Shown here piece after piece: positions 22,744 to 22,811 of a stretch of 22,811 bases of DNA; the stretch's first letter is position 1, and every line of letters starts with the position of its first letter. The notes under the pieces are model-generated. The model was not told the origin of the DNA. It searched no databases and saw only the letters and a program-made list of their open reading frames with translations. The DNA is taken from the NCBI GenBank assembly GCA_964444685.1, contig CAYUIG010000050.1, positions 1 through 22,811 on the forward strand, read 5' to 3'. Made by a program: the position numbers and the translations under genes. Source of the stretch: CAYUIG01 sp964444685. GTDB taxonomy: Bacteria > Gemmatimonadota > Gemmatimonadetes > Longimicrobiales > RSA9.

Positions 22744-22811
22744 CTACGCTGCAACCGCGCGCTCGATCGCAGCCTCCAGGAGATGCGCCGCCACCGCACC
22801 GTACTCCAGCA
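22744..22811 (-). CDS. possible 3' end of a minus-strand gene (partial)
   Basis: Reading the minus strand from the right edge gives LEYGAVAAHLLEAAIERAVAA and then a stop TAG at 22744-22746. The 21 residues look like an amphipathic Ala-rich C-terminal helix, and the stop is followed by an 81-base gap before the propeller gene. The fragment is too short to name a family, and an open stretch of this size can arise by chance in GC-rich DNA. Confidence 0.35.
   Translation of the reverse strand, partial: LEYGAVAAHLLEAAIERAVAA

Overview
This is a GC-rich bacterial chromosome segment with dense, ordinary coding and no phage, insertion sequence, CRISPR or tRNA signal. Several features suggest Gemmatimonadota or a near relative: a DUF4837-like lipoprotein, a six-bladed beta-propeller-type lipoprotein, many lipoproteins with acidic or Thr/Asp-rich stretches, VKOR-based disulfide formation, and a non-sporulating RicT. 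This placement is an inference. Only 58 bases of 16S rRNA lie inside the window.

Left part (1-5000, all minus strand). The 5' end of a 16S rRNA gene sits at the left edge. It is preceded by a structured leader and a well-formed rRNA promoter. Upstream of that lies a 77-residue protein, unrecognised and extremely acidic, whose tail is almost only Asp/Glu with Trp every seven residues. It has its own promoter just after typA (the ribosome-associated GTPase BipA). Next comes an operon of otsB (trehalose-6-phosphate phosphatase), a small lipoprotein and a zinc-type CDF transporter. That operon ends in a hairpin terminator whose loop contains the transporter stop codon. A degenerate 7-bp inverted repeat separates it from typA.

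Middle (5014-18207, plus strand). The genes DUF4837-like, dnaE, accA, ricT and metG are packed with 1-4 base overlaps or gaps of 1-2 bases. A new promoter overlaps the metG stop codon and opens a second series: an M23 peptidase, a coiled-coil lipoprotein, a fused enoyl-CoA hydratase/3-hydroxyacyl-CoA dehydrogenase, a DUF402 protein and a secreted DsbA-like protein (CSHC).

Right part (18221-22811). A minus-strand operon encodes a membrane-anchored DsbA-like protein (CPAC), VKOR and an unrecognised 69-residue protein. It runs head-on into the first DsbA-like gene, so this locus looks like an envelope disulfide-forming module. A HAD phosphatase and the peptidoglycan transglycosylase mtgA then diverge with nine bases between their start codons. 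mtgA ends inside a 27-bp inverted repeat shared with a convergent propeller lipoprotein gene. The window closes with the possible 3' end of one more minus-strand gene.

The best candidate for something undescribed is the Trp-periodic polyacidic protein between typA and the rRNA operon. Second are the dual-DsbA/VKOR cluster with its small coupled protein and the mtgA C-terminus built from a repeat element.
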